This document shows, in pieces, positions 6,274 through 7,284 of a DNA stretch of 7,284 nt. The first letter of the stretch is position 1. Each line of letters begins with the position of its first letter. The DNA comes from a bacterium (GTDB taxonomy: Bacteria; AUK180; JAQVHJ01): positions 1-7,284 of the forward strand of contig JAQVHJ010000115.1 of the NCBI GenBank assembly GCA_028696285.1, written 5' to 3'. Under the pieces are notes generated by a model, which was given only the letters and a program-made list of their open reading frames with translations, was not told where the DNA came from and did not search any database. Both the position numbers and the translations under genes were made by a program.

Positions 6274-7107
6274 ATGTCTCAGGAATATAAAATAAATATA
6301 ATCAGATTATATCTTGAGGAGATCAATAAGATATCCCGATTATCACCCGAGGAAGAGCTCGCTCTTGCTAAGAAGGTAAAGACGGGCGACAAGGATGCAA
6401 GGGAAAAGATGATCAAGGCTAATCTGCGCCTGGTGGTTTCTGTTGTTAAGAATTTTACAGGGCGGGGTATTGCTTTTCTTGACCTGATTGAAGAAGGGAA
6501 CATTGGACTTATTAAAGCAGTTGAGAAGTATAATCCTAAATATGGTTACAGGTTTTCAACCTATGCAACCTGGTGGATTAAACAGGCGGTTTTACGCTTG
6601 ATCTCCAATCAGATTTCCAATGTACGAATTCCGATATATGTTCAGGAGATCAAAACACAGATATTAAAAGCGGAGCGGAAACTGCTTCACAAGTTAAAAC
6701 GTGAACCGAATCCTGAAGAAATCTCCAAGGAACTTAATCTTCCGATAGCTAAGGTTAAAGAAGTAATGACATACATGTCTCCGGAGATATCCTTAAACCA
6801 GACTATTGATGAGATGCAGGAGATTGAATTTGGAGATATTGTGATTGACCCGACAGACCTGACAAAAGAGGATTTTGATAAGCTTTTCTTCAGGACAGAA
6901 TTGATTCGTGATTTAATAGAGCAGCTTCAGGATAAGGAAAAGACAATTATTAAAATGCGTTATGGTTTAAATGAAGAAGGTATCAGGTACACATTGAAAG
7001 ATATAGGAAAAGTTTTAAATATAACACGAGAACGGGTGAGGCAGATAGAACATGCTGCCATTAAAAAATTAAAAAAGATAATATCCCAAGAGGGATGGAA
7101 AGGATGA
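6274..7107 (+). CDS. RNA polymerase sigma factor, sigma70 family group 2 (RpoS/RpoD-like)
   Basis: This 277-residue sigma factor directs RNA polymerase to promoters. Region 1.2 is at about 7-36 (INIIRLYLEEINKISRLSPE). Region 2 is at about 45-113 with the RpoD signature FLDLIEEGNIGLIKAVEKYN (68-87) and the melting motif RFSTYATWWIKQA. Region 3 is about 119-195, and region 4 about 208-270 with the -35-binding TRERVRQIE (251-259), identical in its key residues to housekeeping sigma factors. There is no region 1.1 and no non-conserved insert, so it is not the primary RpoD and is slightly shorter than E. coli RpoS (330 residues). In region 2.4 the glutamine that reads the -10 element is kept (Q104), but the position of E. 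coli sigma70 T440 is L107. Its place just after an NlpD-like gene suggests a general-stress or stationary-phase role, which is inference. It is 12 nt downstream of the lipoprotein gene and 6 nt upstream of apt. Confidence 0.9.
   Translation: MSQEYKINIIRLYLEEINKISRLSPEEELALAKKVKTGDKDAREKMIKANLRLVVSVVKNFTGRGIAFLDLIEEGNIGLIKAVEKYNPKYGYRFSTYATWWIKQAVLRLISNQISNVRIPIYVQEIKTQILKAERKLLHKLKREPNPEEISKELNLPIAKVKEVMTYMSPEISLNQTIDEMQEIEFGDIVIDPTDLTKEDFDKLFFRTELIRDLIEQLQDKEKTIIKMRYGLNEEGIRYTLKDIGKVLNITRERVRQIEHAAIKKLKKIISQEGWKG
7099..7104 (+). promoter_or_regulatory. Ribosome binding site for apt
   Basis: AAAGGA lies 9 nt before the ATG at 7114 and overlaps the last codons of the sigma factor gene, which implies co-translation within the operon. 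Confidence 0.65.
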
Positions 7108-7113
7108 AAAATT

Positions 7114-7284
7114 ATGGTAGATCTTGCAAAGCAAATTAGAGATGTTCCTGATTTCCCGAAAGAGGGGATTCTTTTTAAAGACATAACAACGTTGTTGAAG
7201 AATCCTGAAGCTTTCAAAGCTGCGATAGATTCCATTGCTGAGAAGTACAAAAACATGGGAATTAAAAAGGTTGTAGGTGTTGAG
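7114..7284 (+). CDS. apt: Adenine phosphoribosyltransferase, N-terminal 57 residues (cut by window end)
   Basis: This enzyme makes AMP from adenine and PRPP in purine salvage, in the cytoplasm. Only the first 57 codons are present and the frame is open at the window end. The visible part is strongly typical: IRDVPDFPKEGILFKDITTL (8-27) matches the conserved Apt N-terminal segment, and KYKNMGIKKVVGVE (44-57) leads into the GxEARGF motif that should follow just beyond the edge. The PRPP-binding loop lies outside the window. It starts 6 nt after the sigma factor stop and is probably the next gene of the same operon. Full Apt is usually about 170-180 residues, so roughly two thirds is missing here for positional reasons, not because the gene is broken. 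Confidence 0.93.
   Translation, partial: MVDLAKQIRDVPDFPKEGILFKDITTLLKNPEAFKAAIDSIAEKYKNMGIKKVVGVE

Noticed and set aside
6960..7256. Minus-strand 98-codon open frame across the sigma factor and apt
   Set aside because: It overlaps two strongly supported genes on the + strand and has no family resemblance.
1..7284. CRISPR array, tRNA/rRNA gene, insertion sequence, riboswitch, or defence or toxin-antitoxin system
   Set aside because: I saw no spaced direct repeats, tRNA-like folds, transposase motifs, long structured leader or recognisable defence or toxin gene. Intergenic space is too small for most of these.

Overview
The window is a compact stretch of bacterial chromosome with every gene on the + strand. 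It holds eight protein genes, the first and last cut by the window edges, and no RNA genes, CRISPR array, insertion sequence or phage gene that I can see. The gene content suggests a low-to-moderate GC diderm (Gram-negative type) bacterium. It has a lipoprotein with an outer-membrane-type +2 residue, an NlpD-RpoS-like gene pair, and an RNase HIII. No single gene fixes the lineage. An uncultivated candidate-phylum bacterium would fit, but that is a guess.

Layout. (1) Positions 2-2355 look like one operon: an unrecognised Lys/Asn/Ile-rich protein open at its 5' end, a family 2 glycosyltransferase overlapping it by 8 nt, and a short RNase HIII starting 1 nt after the glycosyltransferase stop. 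(2) A 65-nt gap holds a near-consensus extended -10 promoter, followed by an 803-residue soluble sensor histidine kinase (PAS-GAF-PAS-PAS-HisKA-HATPase) with no response regulator beside it. (3) A 99-nt gap holds a second promoter of almost the same design. It leads into a tight operon: a LOG/TIGR00725-type Rossmann protein, a LysM + M23 lipoprotein (NlpD-like), an RpoS/RpoD-like sigma factor of 277 residues, and the first 57 codons of adenine phosphoribosyltransferase.

How they may work together. The LysM/M23 - sigma factor order recalls the nlpD-rpoS arrangement of Proteobacteria, so the third block may link cell-wall remodelling with a general or stationary-phase sigma factor. The kinase is a cytosolic multi-input sensor whose partner must be encoded elsewhere.

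Most of the window is housekeeping or regulatory. The points most worth a second look are a sharp base-composition switch inside the first gene (about 21% GC for positions 1-720, about 36% for 721-1020, counted by hand), the pair of near-identical promoters, the RNase HIII lacking its usual N-terminal domain, and the sigma factor's altered -10-recognition residue. I did not find convincing evidence of a new defence or mobile system. No gene-free stretch exceeds 100 nt.
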